Source of the DNA: an uncultured Bacteroides sp.
Lineage (GTDB): Bacteria; Bacteroidota; Bacteroidia; Bacteroidales; Bacteroidaceae
Direction: 5' to 3'
NCBI GenBank assembly: GCA_944320865.1
Contig: CALUJC010000004.1
Coordinates: 34,974 to 98,973 of the forward strand
DNA: 64,000 nucleotides
Below the pieces are notes generated by a model. It ran no database searches. It was not told the DNA's origin and saw only the letters and a list, made by a program, of their open reading frames with translations. Within the stretch, counting starts at the first letter, position 1, and the number at the start of each line of letters is the position of its first letter. Both the position numbers and the translations under genes were made by a program. Below, piece after piece: positions 41,113 to 51,704 of this stretch.

Positions 41113-42813
41113 TTACCAGTTGGGGTTTTGTGTTAAGTTGGAGTTCAGGTCTATTTCTTTTTGCGGAATAGGCTGCAGGTAGTGTTTCTCCGGGTTGAAG
41201 AAGCGGGTTTCCACATAGCGGCGGGCTACTCCGTCTACGGTGACGGTACGGTCGGTGGCACCAACGCCGTCCAGGCGCATATAGGCTCCGTAAACATCAC
41301 CCTCCAAGCCAACACCGTCCGCTACAGCATTTTTCTCGGCCAAGCGCCAGCGCAGCAGGTCAAAGTAGCGTATGCCTTCATTGGCCAGTTCTACGCGGCG
41401 TTCGTTGCGCACCAGGTCGATGAGGTCTTCTTGGGTGTTGTAGTTCTCCTCATGCACTCGTCCGCACTGGGCACGGTCGCGCAGCTGGTTGACGATGCCG
41501 ATGATGTCGGCTTTCTTGTTGGTACCTTCCAGTTCTGCCAGGGCTTCGGCCTTGATGAGCAGCACTTCGGCATAGCGCATCAGGATGATGTCGTTGGTGC
41601 AGTCCGTGATGTTGGTCATGGCGTAAGGCGACCAGTCTACGTACTTTTTCCACATATATCCCGTAGGCGAAGGTTCTTTGGCATTGTACTGTTGGTCGGG
41701 GATGGTGCTGGCATCCTCGGGGTCATACAGGGTCTCTTGCACAGTGCCGGTTGCGGCATCCAGGTATTTCATCTGCATGGTGGGACACAGAATGGATTGT
41801 AGCAGGCGCGGGTCGCGATCCTTGTAAGGGTCGGCCGGATTGTAGGTTGAGCCTGCTTCATGGATGAGGCGTCCGTCGGCCATGGGGTAAGCATCCACTA
41901 TGGAGCCTGTGGGCGTAATGGCCCGCAGTGCATCGCCGCCCGACATACCTTTCAGGAAGAATGCCTGATTGGAATAATGCCCGGTGGCAATGCTGCCGCT
42001 GCTCTGTGCACGCACAATGGACAGGATGATTTCAGGAGCATCTTCCGCCTCGCCGGAGAATAGGTTGATGTAAGGTGTCTCGCCTTCTGTGTACAACGAG
42101 TATTGCCCAATCAGTCCTTCTACTACTTTCAGTGCTTCGCTGTGGTTATTTTGCATTTGGTAGATGCGGGCTTTCAGCAACTGACAGGCACCCCAGCTGA
42201 TGCGTCCTTTTTCCTGGTTTACTCCTTGCAGTACGGCAGAGGCTTCGTCCAGCCAGCCCAATATCGTGGAGAAAATCTCTGTAGATGGCGTACGAGTCAG
42301 CGCTTTGCTATCCTCAATGCTCAGAACCTTGGTGACCAGGGGTACGTCGCCGAAGAAAGATACCAAGCGGTAATAATCCCATGCCAGCAGGAATTTAGTT
42401 TCCGCCAATAAGCGTTGTTTTGTGTCTTCACTTATGTTGATAATCTTATCTGCATTGGCAAACACTTGGCAACATTTGCGTACACTGGAATAGTACATCC
42501 ACCATAAATTCTGAGGCATGGTGCCATAGGCGTCTTGTGTTCCATTGGCGGCAAGTTTTACATCAGTATACCAACTGTCCCAAACAAGATATGAGTTGTC
42601 GGATAGCGCTTCGTCGAAGAAGATATTACCTTCATATACTATCGGGAAAGTGGAGGCATAGATGTCTGTGATAAACTTGGTCAGGTCGTTTTCCGACTGC
42701 CAAAAATTGCTGTCTGATACGCTGTCCTGTGGAGTTGCATCCAAGAAATCTTCGCAAGAAGAAAAAGATAGGACTGACAGCAGCAAAGCTATGCTAAAAT
42801 ATAGTTTCTTCAT
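41113..42813 (-). CDS. susD: SusD-family glycan-binding lipoprotein (PUL 2)
   Basis: This 566-residue surface lipoprotein has lipobox LSFSSC (Cys near 20) followed by EDFLDATPQDSVSDSNFWQSE, the standard SusD opening. LAETKFLLAWDYYRLVSFFGDVPLVTKVL and the C-terminal LVRNERRVELANEGIRYFDLLRWR and LQPIPQKEIDLNSNLTQNPNW identify RagB/SusD. It starts 20 bases after the SusC stop and works with it in oligosaccharide capture. It is not closely similar to the PUL 1 SusD, so a different ligand is likely. Confidence 0.95.
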   Translation of the reverse strand: MKKLYFSIALLLSVLSFSSCEDFLDATPQDSVSDSNFWQSENDLTKFITDIYASTFPIVYEGNIFFDEALSDNSYLVWDSWYTDVKLAANGTQDAYGTMPQNLWWMYYSSVRKCCQVFANADKIINISEDTKQRLLAETKFLLAWDYYRLVSFFGDVPLVTKVLSIEDSKALTRTPSTEIFSTILGWLDEASAVLQGVNQEKGRISWGACQLLKARIYQMQNNHSEALKVVEGLIGQYSLYTEGETPYINLFSGEAEDAPEIILSIVRAQSSGSIATGHYSNQAFFLKGMSGGDALRAITPTGSIVDAYPMADGRLIHEAGSTYNPADPYKDRDPRLLQSILCPTMQMKYLDAATGTVQETLYDPEDASTIPDQQYNAKEPSPTGYMWKKYVDWSPYAMTNITDCTNDIILMRYAEVLLIKAEALAELEGTNKKADIIGIVNQLRDRAQCGRVHEENYNTQEDLIDLVRNERRVELANEGIRYFDLLRWRLAEKNAVADGVGLEGDVYGAYMRLDGVGATDRTVTVDGVARRYVETRFFNPEKHYLQPIPQKEIDLNSNLTQNPNW

Positions 42814-42833
42814 TTTTTTCAGTTTATATGGTT

Positions 42834-45800
42834 TTACAAAGTCATATTTACGCCAAACGAGTACACCGCCACATTGGGGAAGGATACGTTGTTGAGTGCG
42901 CTTTCTGGGTCAAATACGCGATACTTGGTGAACGTCAGCAAATTTTGTCCGGACAATGTGAGGCGGAGTTTTTCTATCTTTGCTTTGGGGAAGGAGAATG
43001 TGTAGCCAATCTGTAGGTTTTTAAGGCGCAGGTAGGAGGCATTCTGTACCCAATGGGAGAAGTTGTCGTAATTATGTCTCCACGAGCTTAAGATACGAGG
43101 ATAATAAGCATCCGGGTTAGGATTCTTGGGATTGAAAGAGTCTGTATAATGTTCTTCCAAGGCAGACATTACACCCAATGGTTCGATGATATCACGTCCT
43201 AAGAAACCATCTCTTTTGCCTACACCTTGCAGGAAGCAGGAGAAGTCGAGATTTTTCCACGTTAAGCCCAGGTTGATGCCATAGGTAAAGCGGGGAATCT
43301 GGTTGCCTATCACGGTTTTGTCGTCTGAATTGATGACTCCATCTTTCTTGCGGTCTTTAATGATGAGGTCTCCAATGCCCCAATTAGGGTTATAAGTTTG
43401 CATCAGGTCTTTGTATTGGTTGTATTGTTCCTCGTTCTGGCAAATACCTATGGTTTCCCAGCCGAACAGGGCATCCAATGGCTGGCCTTCAATGCGCGCT
43501 GTCAGGCTGGAGCTGGGTGATTGGTAACCATTCAGGTCTGTGACCTTGTTCTTTACGTCGGACAGGTTAAAACCAATGCTGTAAGAGAAGTCTTCACCTA
43601 TTTGGTCGCGCCAGTTCAGGGTGATTTCCCAGCCTTTGTTTTCCATGGAGCCTGCATTCTGCATGGAAGGCACGATGCCCAGTGTGGCAGGTTCCTCCAA
43701 AGACAGCAGGATGTCATCCGTAATCTTCTTGTACCAGTCAAAGGTGACGTTCAGTCGGTTGTCCAGTAGGGCGAAGTCGAGTCCGACGTTCCAATTGGTA
43801 GCTGTTTCCCATGTAATCAGCGGATTACCCATCACTGTTTCTGTATATCCGGAAGCGATGCTGTTGCCAAACATCCAAGCGTTGCCTGCCCCGTAGGTGG
43901 AGACGCTTAAATAGTTGTCTATTTCTTGGTTACCCAACTGTCCCCAAGAGGCTCTCAACTTCAGGTTGGGGATGTATTCCTTGAGGTTCCCAAAGAATTT
44001 TTCTTCTGAAATTCTCCAGCCCAAAGAGAAGGAGGGGAATACACCCCAGCGATGGCCGCGAGCAAATTTGGAAGAACCGTCGTAGCGTACGTTGGCCTCA
44101 AATAGGTATCTGTCGGCAAAGACGTAGTTTACACGTCCGAACAAGGAGGCTAAGGATGAATAGGTGGAATTGCCTTCGGCATAAGATGTGTTGGGGTCGC
44201 CCGCATTGATTTCACTGAAATCGTTGTTGGGGAAATCCTGGCGTGAACCTGTGGTATATTTGTATTTGTGGGTTTCAGCTGAAGCACCGGCCAATACAGT
44301 CAGGGCATGCTTCCCGAATGTCTTGTCGAAAGTGGCGGTCACGGAGGCTGTCATGTTGTTGTACTGTTCCCATTTGTCGGTCTGCTTGTTGCGTGCCACA
44401 AACTGGTTGCTGGCTTGCCCGGCGGGTTCAAAGGCATCGTAAAGCACCGTTTTTTGGAATGTCTTGTCGTTGTAGGTATTTGATTCATAACCGAAAATAC
44501 CTTTTATGTTCAGGCAATCCAAAAGGTTCAGCTCTGGGGTAAGTAGCATAGATATCTTGCTCCCTTTGTTGTAATGCATGCCATAGTCATCCGAAGCCAT
44601 CCGTACAGGATTGGTAGGTGTGGAGTGGAAAGACCATGTGCCGTCCGAGAATTTCACCGGCATATATGGCAAAGCTCTTGGTACCTTATAATAGGCGGCG
44701 GTTGCTCCTGCTGCAGACTCGCTGCTGATGTCGTTGATGTAAGCCAGATTCATACCAACCTTAAACCAAGACGTTAAGTCGGTAGTTGTATTAATGCGGG
44801 CATTGTATCGCTTGTAAGAGGAGAAAATGACGCCATTTTGGTATGTGTAGCCTAAAGAACCTATATAAGACGTCTTCTCGCCCCCGCCTTGAACCGTTAC
44901 ATTGTGGCTGTGCTGTACTGCCGGGTGTAGAATTTCATCAAACCAGTCGGTACTGCCTTCCAACACATCTGGGTCTCCGCCGGCCTTCATGCGGTCAATG
45001 CGGTCTTGCGGGAACAGTGTGGACGATTTGCCCTCGTTTTCCATCGATTGATTATACAACTCAGCATATTGCCATGATTTTGCCATCTTGGGCACGCGGG
45101 TAGCTCTTTGTATGCCTACATTGCCCGAATAGTTGATGGACACTTTTCCTTTCTTTCCTTGTTTGGTGGTAATCAGGATGACGCCATTGGCAGCACGCGA
45201 GCCGTAAATGGCGGCCGAAGCAGCATCTTTCAGTACAGAGATGCTCTCCACATCGCTGGGCATCACGTCTTCCATATTCATGGCTACGCCGTCTACCAAT
45301 ACCAGCGGGTCGGCATCACCCCATGTGCCAACGCCACGGATACGTACAGATGTACTGTTCCTACCCGGTTGTCCGGAGGTTTGGGTAATTGTCATACCGG
45401 CAGCCTCACCTGTCAGTGCTTCTTGCAGGGAAGTCACAGGTTTTCCTGCAATTTTATCGGACTTGACTGTTTCTACCGAACCGGTGAGGTTCACTTTTTT
45501 CTGCGTGCCGTAGCCCACTACGACTACTTCATCCAGGGCTTTACTGTCTTCTTGTAGCACGACGTTTATATTGTTCTTTCCTTGCACACGAACATTGTGC
45601 GTTTTGTAGCCGATGTAACTGATGGTCAGCATAACATTATCATCCGATACTTCCAGTGAAAAATTGCCGTCAATGTCTGTGATGGTTCCCATGGAAGTCC
45701 CCTCTATAACTACCGAGGCTCCGATGACCGGTTCTCGTGAGGCATCCACTACACGCCCGGTTACTTTACGTGGTTGCCCTTCTTTGTCGATAGCCTTATA

Positions 45801-46163
45801 GACAGAAATGCGCTTGCCGTCTACCTTGTAATCTATTCCTTGGTTATCGAAGAGCATTCCCAAAATTTCGGCAACACTTTTATCTTGGGCGTTGAGGCTT
45901 ACCTTACGGTTTGTATCCACATCATTTCTGCGAATAAGGAATGAATAGTCCGTCTTTTGTTCGATTTCCTTAAAGATTTCGCCCAAAGGCACGTTTGTCC
46001 GCTGGATGCTGATGCGTATCTCTTGCAAAGGAGAGGCCGTAGCTGGCGCAATTGCCAGAAAGAGGACTAAAAAGAATAAAGTGACAAACTTTGCAGGCAA
46101 GAAACTGCCTCCGGAATAGTTAAATATGTCTACTATTCCGTTGTAGTAACGTTGTTTTTTCAT
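42834..46163 (-). CDS. susC: SusC-family transporter with STN signalling domain (PUL 2)
   Basis: This 1109-residue protein has an N-terminal signal (about 1-44) followed by an STN (secretin/TonB short N-terminal) domain (about 48-122, VPLGEIFKEIEQKTDYSFLIRR). A carboxypeptidase-regulatory-like domain (about 130-205), TonB box EVVVVGYG, plug (IRGVGTWGDADPLVLVDGV, KDAASAAIYGSRAANGVI) and barrel complete it. The STN domain contacts FecR anti-sigma factors in such systems, and fecR and an ECF sigma gene lie just upstream. The start is set at ATG 46163; the open frame extends 24 codons upstream into an intergenic hairpin. Confidence 0.95.
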   Translation of the reverse strand: MKKQRYYNGIVDIFNYSGGSFLPAKFVTLFFLVLFLAIAPATASPLQEIRISIQRTNVPLGEIFKEIEQKTDYSFLIRRNDVDTNRKVSLNAQDKSVAEILGMLFDNQGIDYKVDGKRISVYKAIDKEGQPRKVTGRVVDASREPVIGASVVIEGTSMGTITDIDGNFSLEVSDDNVMLTISYIGYKTHNVRVQGKNNINVVLQEDSKALDEVVVVGYGTQKKVNLTGSVETVKSDKIAGKPVTSLQEALTGEAAGMTITQTSGQPGRNSTSVRIRGVGTWGDADPLVLVDGVAMNMEDVMPSDVESISVLKDAASAAIYGSRAANGVILITTKQGKKGKVSINYSGNVGIQRATRVPKMAKSWQYAELYNQSMENEGKSSTLFPQDRIDRMKAGGDPDVLEGSTDWFDEILHPAVQHSHNVTVQGGGEKTSYIGSLGYTYQNGVIFSSYKRYNARINTTTDLTSWFKVGMNLAYINDISSESAAGATAAYYKVPRALPYMPVKFSDGTWSFHSTPTNPVRMASDDYGMHYNKGSKISMLLTPELNLLDCLNIKGIFGYESNTYNDKTFQKTVLYDAFEPAGQASNQFVARNKQTDKWEQYNNMTASVTATFDKTFGKHALTVLAGASAETHKYKYTTGSRQDFPNNDFSEINAGDPNTSYAEGNSTYSSLASLFGRVNYVFADRYLFEANVRYDGSSKFARGHRWGVFPSFSLGWRISEEKFFGNLKEYIPNLKLRASWGQLGNQEIDNYLSVSTYGAGNAWMFGNSIASGYTETVMGNPLITWETATNWNVGLDFALLDNRLNVTFDWYKKITDDILLSLEEPATLGIVPSMQNAGSMENKGWEITLNWRDQIGEDFSYSIGFNLSDVKNKVTDLNGYQSPSSSLTARIEGQPLDALFGWETIGICQNEEQYNQYKDLMQTYNPNWGIGDLIIKDRKKDGVINSDDKTVIGNQIPRFTYGINLGLTWKNLDFSCFLQGVGKRDGFLGRDIIEPLGVMSALEEHYTDSFNPKNPNPDAYYPRILSSWRHNYDNFSHWVQNASYLRLKNLQIGYTFSFPKAKIEKLRLTLSGQNLLTFTKYRVFDPESALNNVSFPNVAVYSFGVNMTL

Positions 46164-46213
46164 ACATTTGTAGTGATTTAAAGATTTTCGTAAGCGATAA
46201 CTTGAAGTCAGGT

Positions 46214-46245
46214 GCGGAGGAATATGCCCCAACATATTTCTCCGC
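46214..46245 (-). promoter_or_regulatory. Hairpin between fecR and susC genes
   Basis: GCGGAG-x-AATATG (46214-46226) pairs with CATATT-x-CTCCGC (46233-46245) with one central mismatch. It lies about 50 bases before the SusC start, in the region where the ECF-dependent promoter would also be expected. Confidence 0.45.
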
Positions 46246-46322
46246 TTTTTACTTTATGTACATTTATTCATGGCATTTGTTTTTTAAGGGTTAATACTCT
46301 GTGTGTTTTACCAATTCTCTTT

Positions 46323-47339
46323 TTATCTGTCGGTCAAGACAATGACATTGCCTTTCCGGCTTCTGCTGTATTTGTTGTCGACATCAATGTAGTCCAAAAT
46401 TTCTTCTACCGAAAGCTTGGTGCTGATGCTTCCCGAGAATATCTCCTCTTCCATCTGCTTGCTTTGTATGTGGAACTTCACGTCATAGCGTCGCTCTACT
46501 TCTTTCAGTATTTCCGGGATGCGGGCGTTGACGAAGCTCAGTCTGCCGGTGGTCCATTGTGTTGTTTGCCAAACGTCTGCATGACTGAGGCTTATACCTT
46601 TGCTTTGTTTGTTGTAAGTAGCCTGCTCGCCCGGCTTCAAAGCAATGATTTTATTGGGATTGTCGAGTGCATAGACGTTGACTTCCCCCTCCAAAAGGCT
46701 AACTTTTATCTGGGTGTCTTCTTCATATCCCCGCACATTGAACGTGGTACCCAATACTTTTACGTCCAGTTCATTTGCATGGACGATGAAGGGTTTCTGC
46801 GGATTTTTTTCTACCTCAAAATAGCCTTCACCTTGCAGGTAGACTTCCCTTGTCTTGCCAGTTTGGAAGGAGGCGGCATATTGCAATGTGCTGCCTGAGT
46901 TTAAGCGGACAACTGTTCCGTCGGGCAATGTCAGTTTTGTCTGCGAGCCAAGGGGCACTTCCATGTGGCACAATGCTTTGTCTTGTAGCCAATCTGATGT
47001 ATTGCGCTGGTAGATGTAGATGCTCAATGCTGAGATTCCAAGTGTGATGAGTGCAACGGCTGCCACCCGCGTAAAATTGTGCCATAGTCGCCGAACTATC
47101 TTTCTCTCCGGTTTCCCAAAACTTAGTGTAGCAGAAAGTTTTTTGTAGTTGTCCCATTTCTCCTGTTCAAAGCGGGTAGCAGAAGCATAGGCATGCGTCC
47201 TTGCCAGCTCTTTGAACCGTTTCCGATAGTACGAATCCGATTTCAGCAAGGCTAGTAACTCGTGCTCGCCTTCTTTCGTCAGCGTGCCCGATAGGTAATC
47301 TACCATGAGTTCGTCGAATGTTTTCTGCTTGTCTTCCAT
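46323..47339 (-). CDS. FecR-family anti-sigma factor
   Basis: This 338-residue protein has an N-terminal cytoplasmic sigma-binding part (about 1-85) and one transmembrane helix (about 90-112, VAAVALITLGISALSIYIY). A periplasmic FecR domain follows (about 130-225, LPDGTVVRLNSGSTLQY, GEGYFEVEKNPQKPFIVHANELDVKVLGTTFNVRGYEEDTQIKVSLLEGEV). A C-terminal secretin/STN-like segment (about 255-335) ends it. It transmits the SusC-STN signal to the sigma factor encoded next to it. The order sigma, fecR, susC, susD is typical of ECF-controlled PULs in Bacteroides. Confidence 0.94.
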   Translation of the reverse strand: MEDKQKTFDELMVDYLSGTLTKEGEHELLALLKSDSYYRKRFKELARTHAYASATRFEQEKWDNYKKLSATLSFGKPERKIVRRLWHNFTRVAAVALITLGISALSIYIYQRNTSDWLQDKALCHMEVPLGSQTKLTLPDGTVVRLNSGSTLQYAASFQTGKTREVYLQGEGYFEVEKNPQKPFIVHANELDVKVLGTTFNVRGYEEDTQIKVSLLEGEVNVYALDNPNKIIALKPGEQATYNKQSKGISLSHADVWQTTQWTTGRLSFVNARIPEILKEVERRYDVKFHIQSKQMEEEIFSGSISTKLSVEEILDYIDVDNKYSRSRKGNVIVLTDR

Positions 47340-47438
47340 ATTTCTTCCTGTCGTTTATAATAAATACACGTCGGGGAAGAAAACATTTAGAAAAAAACGC
47401 TTTTTTTTTATCCGCACGTGAAAAAGCGGGAAAGGGTG

Positions 47439-48035
47439 TCACAATCCCTCTTTCAATAAAAACAATAGTAAGATGCCTGCCGGATAGCCCAGGCGTTGCC
47501 TGATGTGATTCATGGCATTCATAATGTGCACCCGCACTGTGTTGACCGAGAGGGAAAGCTCTTGTGCAATCTCTTTGGGCGAGAGGTCGTGCCATAAGTA
47601 CAGTTCGAACACGCGGCGGCATTTCTCTGGCAGCGATTGTACCGCCATGTCCACCTGCTGTCTCAGTTCTTCCACCTCCAGTAGTTGCAACGGGTCGTCA
47701 TCGCTTTTGCAGAATTCTTCCCGGAAGTGCAGCAGTTCCTCTTGATATTCATCAAGCGCCTGTTCGCGTATGCGCAAGGCACGCAGGTAGTTGAGGCAGC
47801 GGTTTTGCACGCTCCGCACCAGATAGTTGTGTATGGGCCAGCCCAAGTGCCCGCGCTGGTTCCATAGGCTGGCAAACAGTTCGTTCACTACATCCTTTGC
47901 ATCTTCCTCATCGAACACATACGTGGTGGCATAGGCGCACAAGTAGCTGAAGTAGCAGTCGTACAGCACGGCGAAAGCCTTTTCTTCCCCGGCGTTGATG
48001 CCATTTATTGTTTCTTCGCTTACTATTGTTTTCAT
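47439..48035 (-). CDS. ECF-type RNA polymerase sigma factor
   Basis: This 198-residue protein has a sigma region 2 (about 15-85, FAVLYDCYFSYLCAYATTYVFDEEDAKDVVNELFASLW) and a region 4 helix-turn-helix (about 130-185, LPEKCRRVFELYLWHDLSPKEIAQELSLSVNTVRVHIMNAMNHIR). It is normal length for the Bacteroides PUL sigma-70 family 1 group. It directs RNA polymerase to the susC promoter of PUL 2 when released from FecR. A good -33/-7 promoter lies upstream, so basal expression is likely constitutive. Confidence 0.95.
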   Translation of the reverse strand: MKTIVSEETINGINAGEEKAFAVLYDCYFSYLCAYATTYVFDEEDAKDVVNELFASLWNQRGHLGWPIHNYLVRSVQNRCLNYLRALRIREQALDEYQEELLHFREEFCKSDDDPLQLLEVEELRQQVDMAVQSLPEKCRRVFELYLWHDLSPKEIAQELSLSVNTVRVHIMNAMNHIRQRLGYPAGILLLFLLKEGL

Positions 48036-48115
48036 GGTTTGGCCGATTCGGATTTAATTAAATAATGGTTTGTGCATTTGTTATCATTTTATTGCTATGC
48101 TTTTGAGTTCCTACG

Positions 48116-48147
48116 CAAATATAGTCATATCTGTGCGACAAGTCAAA
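48116..48147 (-). promoter_or_regulatory. Bacteroides-type promoter for ECF sigma gene
   Basis: Read on the minus strand: TTTG (48147-48144), a 20-base spacer, then TATATTTG (48123-48116). Both boxes are perfect matches to the -33/-7 consensus. The sigma start codon is about 80 bases downstream. Confidence 0.65.
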
Positions 48148-48330
48148 TCCATTGGCGGGAAATTGCTATTATTTAGATGTCGTTTACCTTAGTCTTCAGG
48201 CTCATGCTATTCATTATTTTGATATTTGCCGGACACGCGGGAATGTGCGGGTAAAGCGCACGGCACTTTCATCCACACTTGGGTATAAGGACCGTCATTG
48301 CCATTCCGGGTTGCCTAAGAGGCATTGATA

Positions 48331-48722
48331 GTTCATCCTTCATCCGCAGATGCCACGGACAGCAAGCTGGACAAGAACGGAAATGTAAACATATTAAAAA
48401 TGCTGGATTCTCCTAGTAGAAATTTATAATTATTTACATGAAAAATCTTGATTATTCGCTTTTCCTTACAAAAATCGTTCCCGAAAACATTTATAATGGC
48501 TTATAATTCAATATATTAACGTAGCTGGCATAATCCATCTACGTACCACCTCCGACTCTCCTCCGATACAAGTCCGACTCAAGTCCGATAATCCATGGGC
48601 GTATTGGGTCGGAGGTGGAGCGTAGAAAATACGGACATGTCTGGGAGAAAATGAGGGGATGATAGCCTTTGAAATGAGTATTTCTGTAAATATTCCTTTT
48701 TTTATTAACCTTTTGAAGAAGG
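48331..48722 (+). repeat. Diverged long repeat, copy 1
   Basis: This approximately 390-bp stretch matches the reverse complement of 61016-61417 along its length. Matches include TTCATCCGCAGATG, AATGTAAACATATTAAAAAT, TATAATTCAATATATT, a highly conserved core at 48538-48645 and the AACCTnTTGnAG end. The core is itself palindromic, CTACGTACCACCTCCGAC against GTCGGAGGTGGAGCGTAG. It holds an 11-nt tandem array. No open frame is conserved. It occupies most of the 914-base gap before the hydrolase gene. Confidence 0.8.
48550..48593 (+). repeat. 11-nt tandem array, locus 3
   Basis: Units are CTCCGACTCTC, CTCCGATACAA, GTCCGACTCAA and GTCCGATAATC. It lies in the loop of the palindromic core of the long repeat. 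Confidence 0.75.
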
Positions 48723-48864
48723 AACTTTAGAGCTTGTCATTTAAATTTTCCTCTTTAAGATTTTTATTCAGCCCCTTTTGAGCCTCTTTCCGGTCTATTT
48801 TTCAGAAATGCAGCCATCGCTTGTGAAGTAATTGCGTAAATTTCCGGTTAGCGGAATAAAAAAA

Positions 48865-48900
48865 CAGCCGCATAGGTGTGTGAGTGCACTTATGCGGCTG
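48865..48900 (-). terminator. Terminator of the alpha/beta hydrolase gene
   Basis: CAGCCGCATA (48865-48874) pairs with TATGCGGCTG (48891-48900). On the minus strand the stem is followed by TTTTTTTATT, a classic intrinsic terminator 50 bases beyond the stop codon. Confidence 0.8.
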
Positions 48901-48949
48901 CTATATTATGGGACTGTGCAGTCTGTATTCCTGTGGGTAGGGAGGGCGG

Positions 48950-49807
48950 TTACCGCAGTTTTTTGGCGAGCCATTCGGATGCCAACGAGGCGGCATAGGC
49001 AGTGTTTGTACTGAATCCGTGGTCTTCGCCCGGGATAAGGCGCAGGCTGCAGTGGCGCATTTCATGGTGGAAACGCTCGCCGTAGGTATAGGGCACTACG
49101 CGGTCGGCCATGCCGTGTATGACAAGCGCCGGCCCTTCGTATTTTGCTGCCGTTTCGTAGATGGGCAATTCAAGTGCTGTCTGGATGTAGTTCCGTCCCA
49201 ATTTGTGGCCGGATGGCATGGCCACATATTCGGGCACGTGCCAAGGGTCGTAGGTGACGCCCATGGTATTCCCCCGCAGAGCATCATCGCGCAATACGGC
49301 TGCCGGAGCCATCAGTACTACGCTTTTTATTACGTCTTTACCAAGTTTGCCTGCTGTCATGGCGGCTACTACGCCTCCTTGCGAATGTCCGAGGAGGGAG
49401 ATACTGGTCGTTTGAGGCAAGTTGCGTGTGGCGGCGATGATGCTCATCACATCTTCTATCTCATTGGGCACAGTCATGTTGATGAAGTCGCCTTCACTTT
49501 GCCCATGCCCGTTGAAGTCGAAGCGCAATACTCCTATTCCGGCTTTCAACAGCTTATCGGCGATGCTATCGAACAGTGGCCCGCCCATGTTGCCTGTGAA
49601 ACCGTGACAAAGAACAACCATAGGACATTTTTCTCCTGCGTCCAGAGTCGGCAACTGTAATCGCGTGGCGAGCCGCCCCATGGCGCCTTTGACGTAAAAC
49701 GTAGAATCGGTTTGACTCCATGCATTGATACAGAAAAGGGTTAATGTCAATGTTATGAGCATGTGTTTTAACCGCAGGGTGATTGGGGTGTGATACGTTA
49801 ATTTCAT
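48950..49807 (-). CDS. Secreted alpha/beta hydrolase
   Basis: This 285-residue protein has a signal peptide (about 1-31, NAWSQ). The alpha/beta-hydrolase core contains MVVLCHGFTGNMGGPLFDSIADKLLKAGIGVLRFDFNGHGQSEG. The nucleophile serine is in LLGHSQGGVVAAM, the likely acid in HGMADRVVPY and the histidine in GEDHGFS. This is the usual Ser-Asp-His order. An esterase or acyl-sugar deacetylase role in the periplasm is plausible. It is transcribed alone, with its own terminator and a TAACTTTG -7-like element on the minus strand (49842-49849). Confidence 0.85.
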   Translation of the reverse strand: MKLTYHTPITLRLKHMLITLTLTLFCINAWSQTDSTFYVKGAMGRLATRLQLPTLDAGEKCPMVVLCHGFTGNMGGPLFDSIADKLLKAGIGVLRFDFNGHGQSEGDFINMTVPNEIEDVMSIIAATRNLPQTTSISLLGHSQGGVVAAMTAGKLGKDVIKSVVLMAPAAVLRDDALRGNTMGVTYDPWHVPEYVAMPSGHKLGRNYIQTALELPIYETAAKYEGPALVIHGMADRVVPYTYGERFHHEMRHCSLRLIPGEDHGFSTNTAYAASLASEWLAKKLR

Positions 49808-50022
49808 TTCTTTATCCTCCTATTAATGTTTTTCTTGCATGCAAAGTTACTTGATGAAAAGGAATGGCGGATAACAATATGATAGAAAATATTGTTCTGT
49901 TCTACGTTTTTTAGGAGGAAGCAATCAGGTTTATGCCACCTGCTGAGGGTGTAAAGACGGGCAAATATGGAGATAGGAGCAGAAAAATGAAACTCGCCTG
50001 TGCTTGTTTCAAAAGAAAGTCG

Positions 50023-50030
50023 TATATTTG
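50023..50030 (+). promoter_or_regulatory. Candidate -7 element for guaB
   Basis: TATATTTG matches TAnnTTTG and lies 31 bases before the guaB start codon. The -33 box is not a clear match. Confidence 0.4.
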
Positions 50031-50040
50031 CACGCAATAA

Positions 50041-51537
<1,497 letters not shown>

Positions 51538-51578
51538 AACGCCTTGCCGGTGAAACGGAAAATATAGAAGAATGCCAT

Positions 51579-51666
51579 GAGGGCGTGTCAAAATGCAGTG
51601 GTAACTGAATTCTCCTCCTCCTGGGAGGAGGGGAATCCGCGCTAAACCACGTTTTGACACGCTCTC
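51579..51666. repeat. MITE-like palindromic element, copy 2 (short form)
   Basis: Terminal inverted repeats are GAGGGCGTGTCAAAA (51579-51593) and TTTTGACACGCTCTC (51652-51666), with one mismatch. The interior is a short GTAACTGAATTCTCC segment and a CCTCCTCCTGGGAGGAGG palindrome. It equals copy 1 with its central part deleted. It lies between guaB and the first isomerase gene. Confidence 0.75.
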
Positions 51667-51704
51667 GTGGTTTTCTTTTTCATGGTTTTCGATAAAGGAG
51701 TGAT

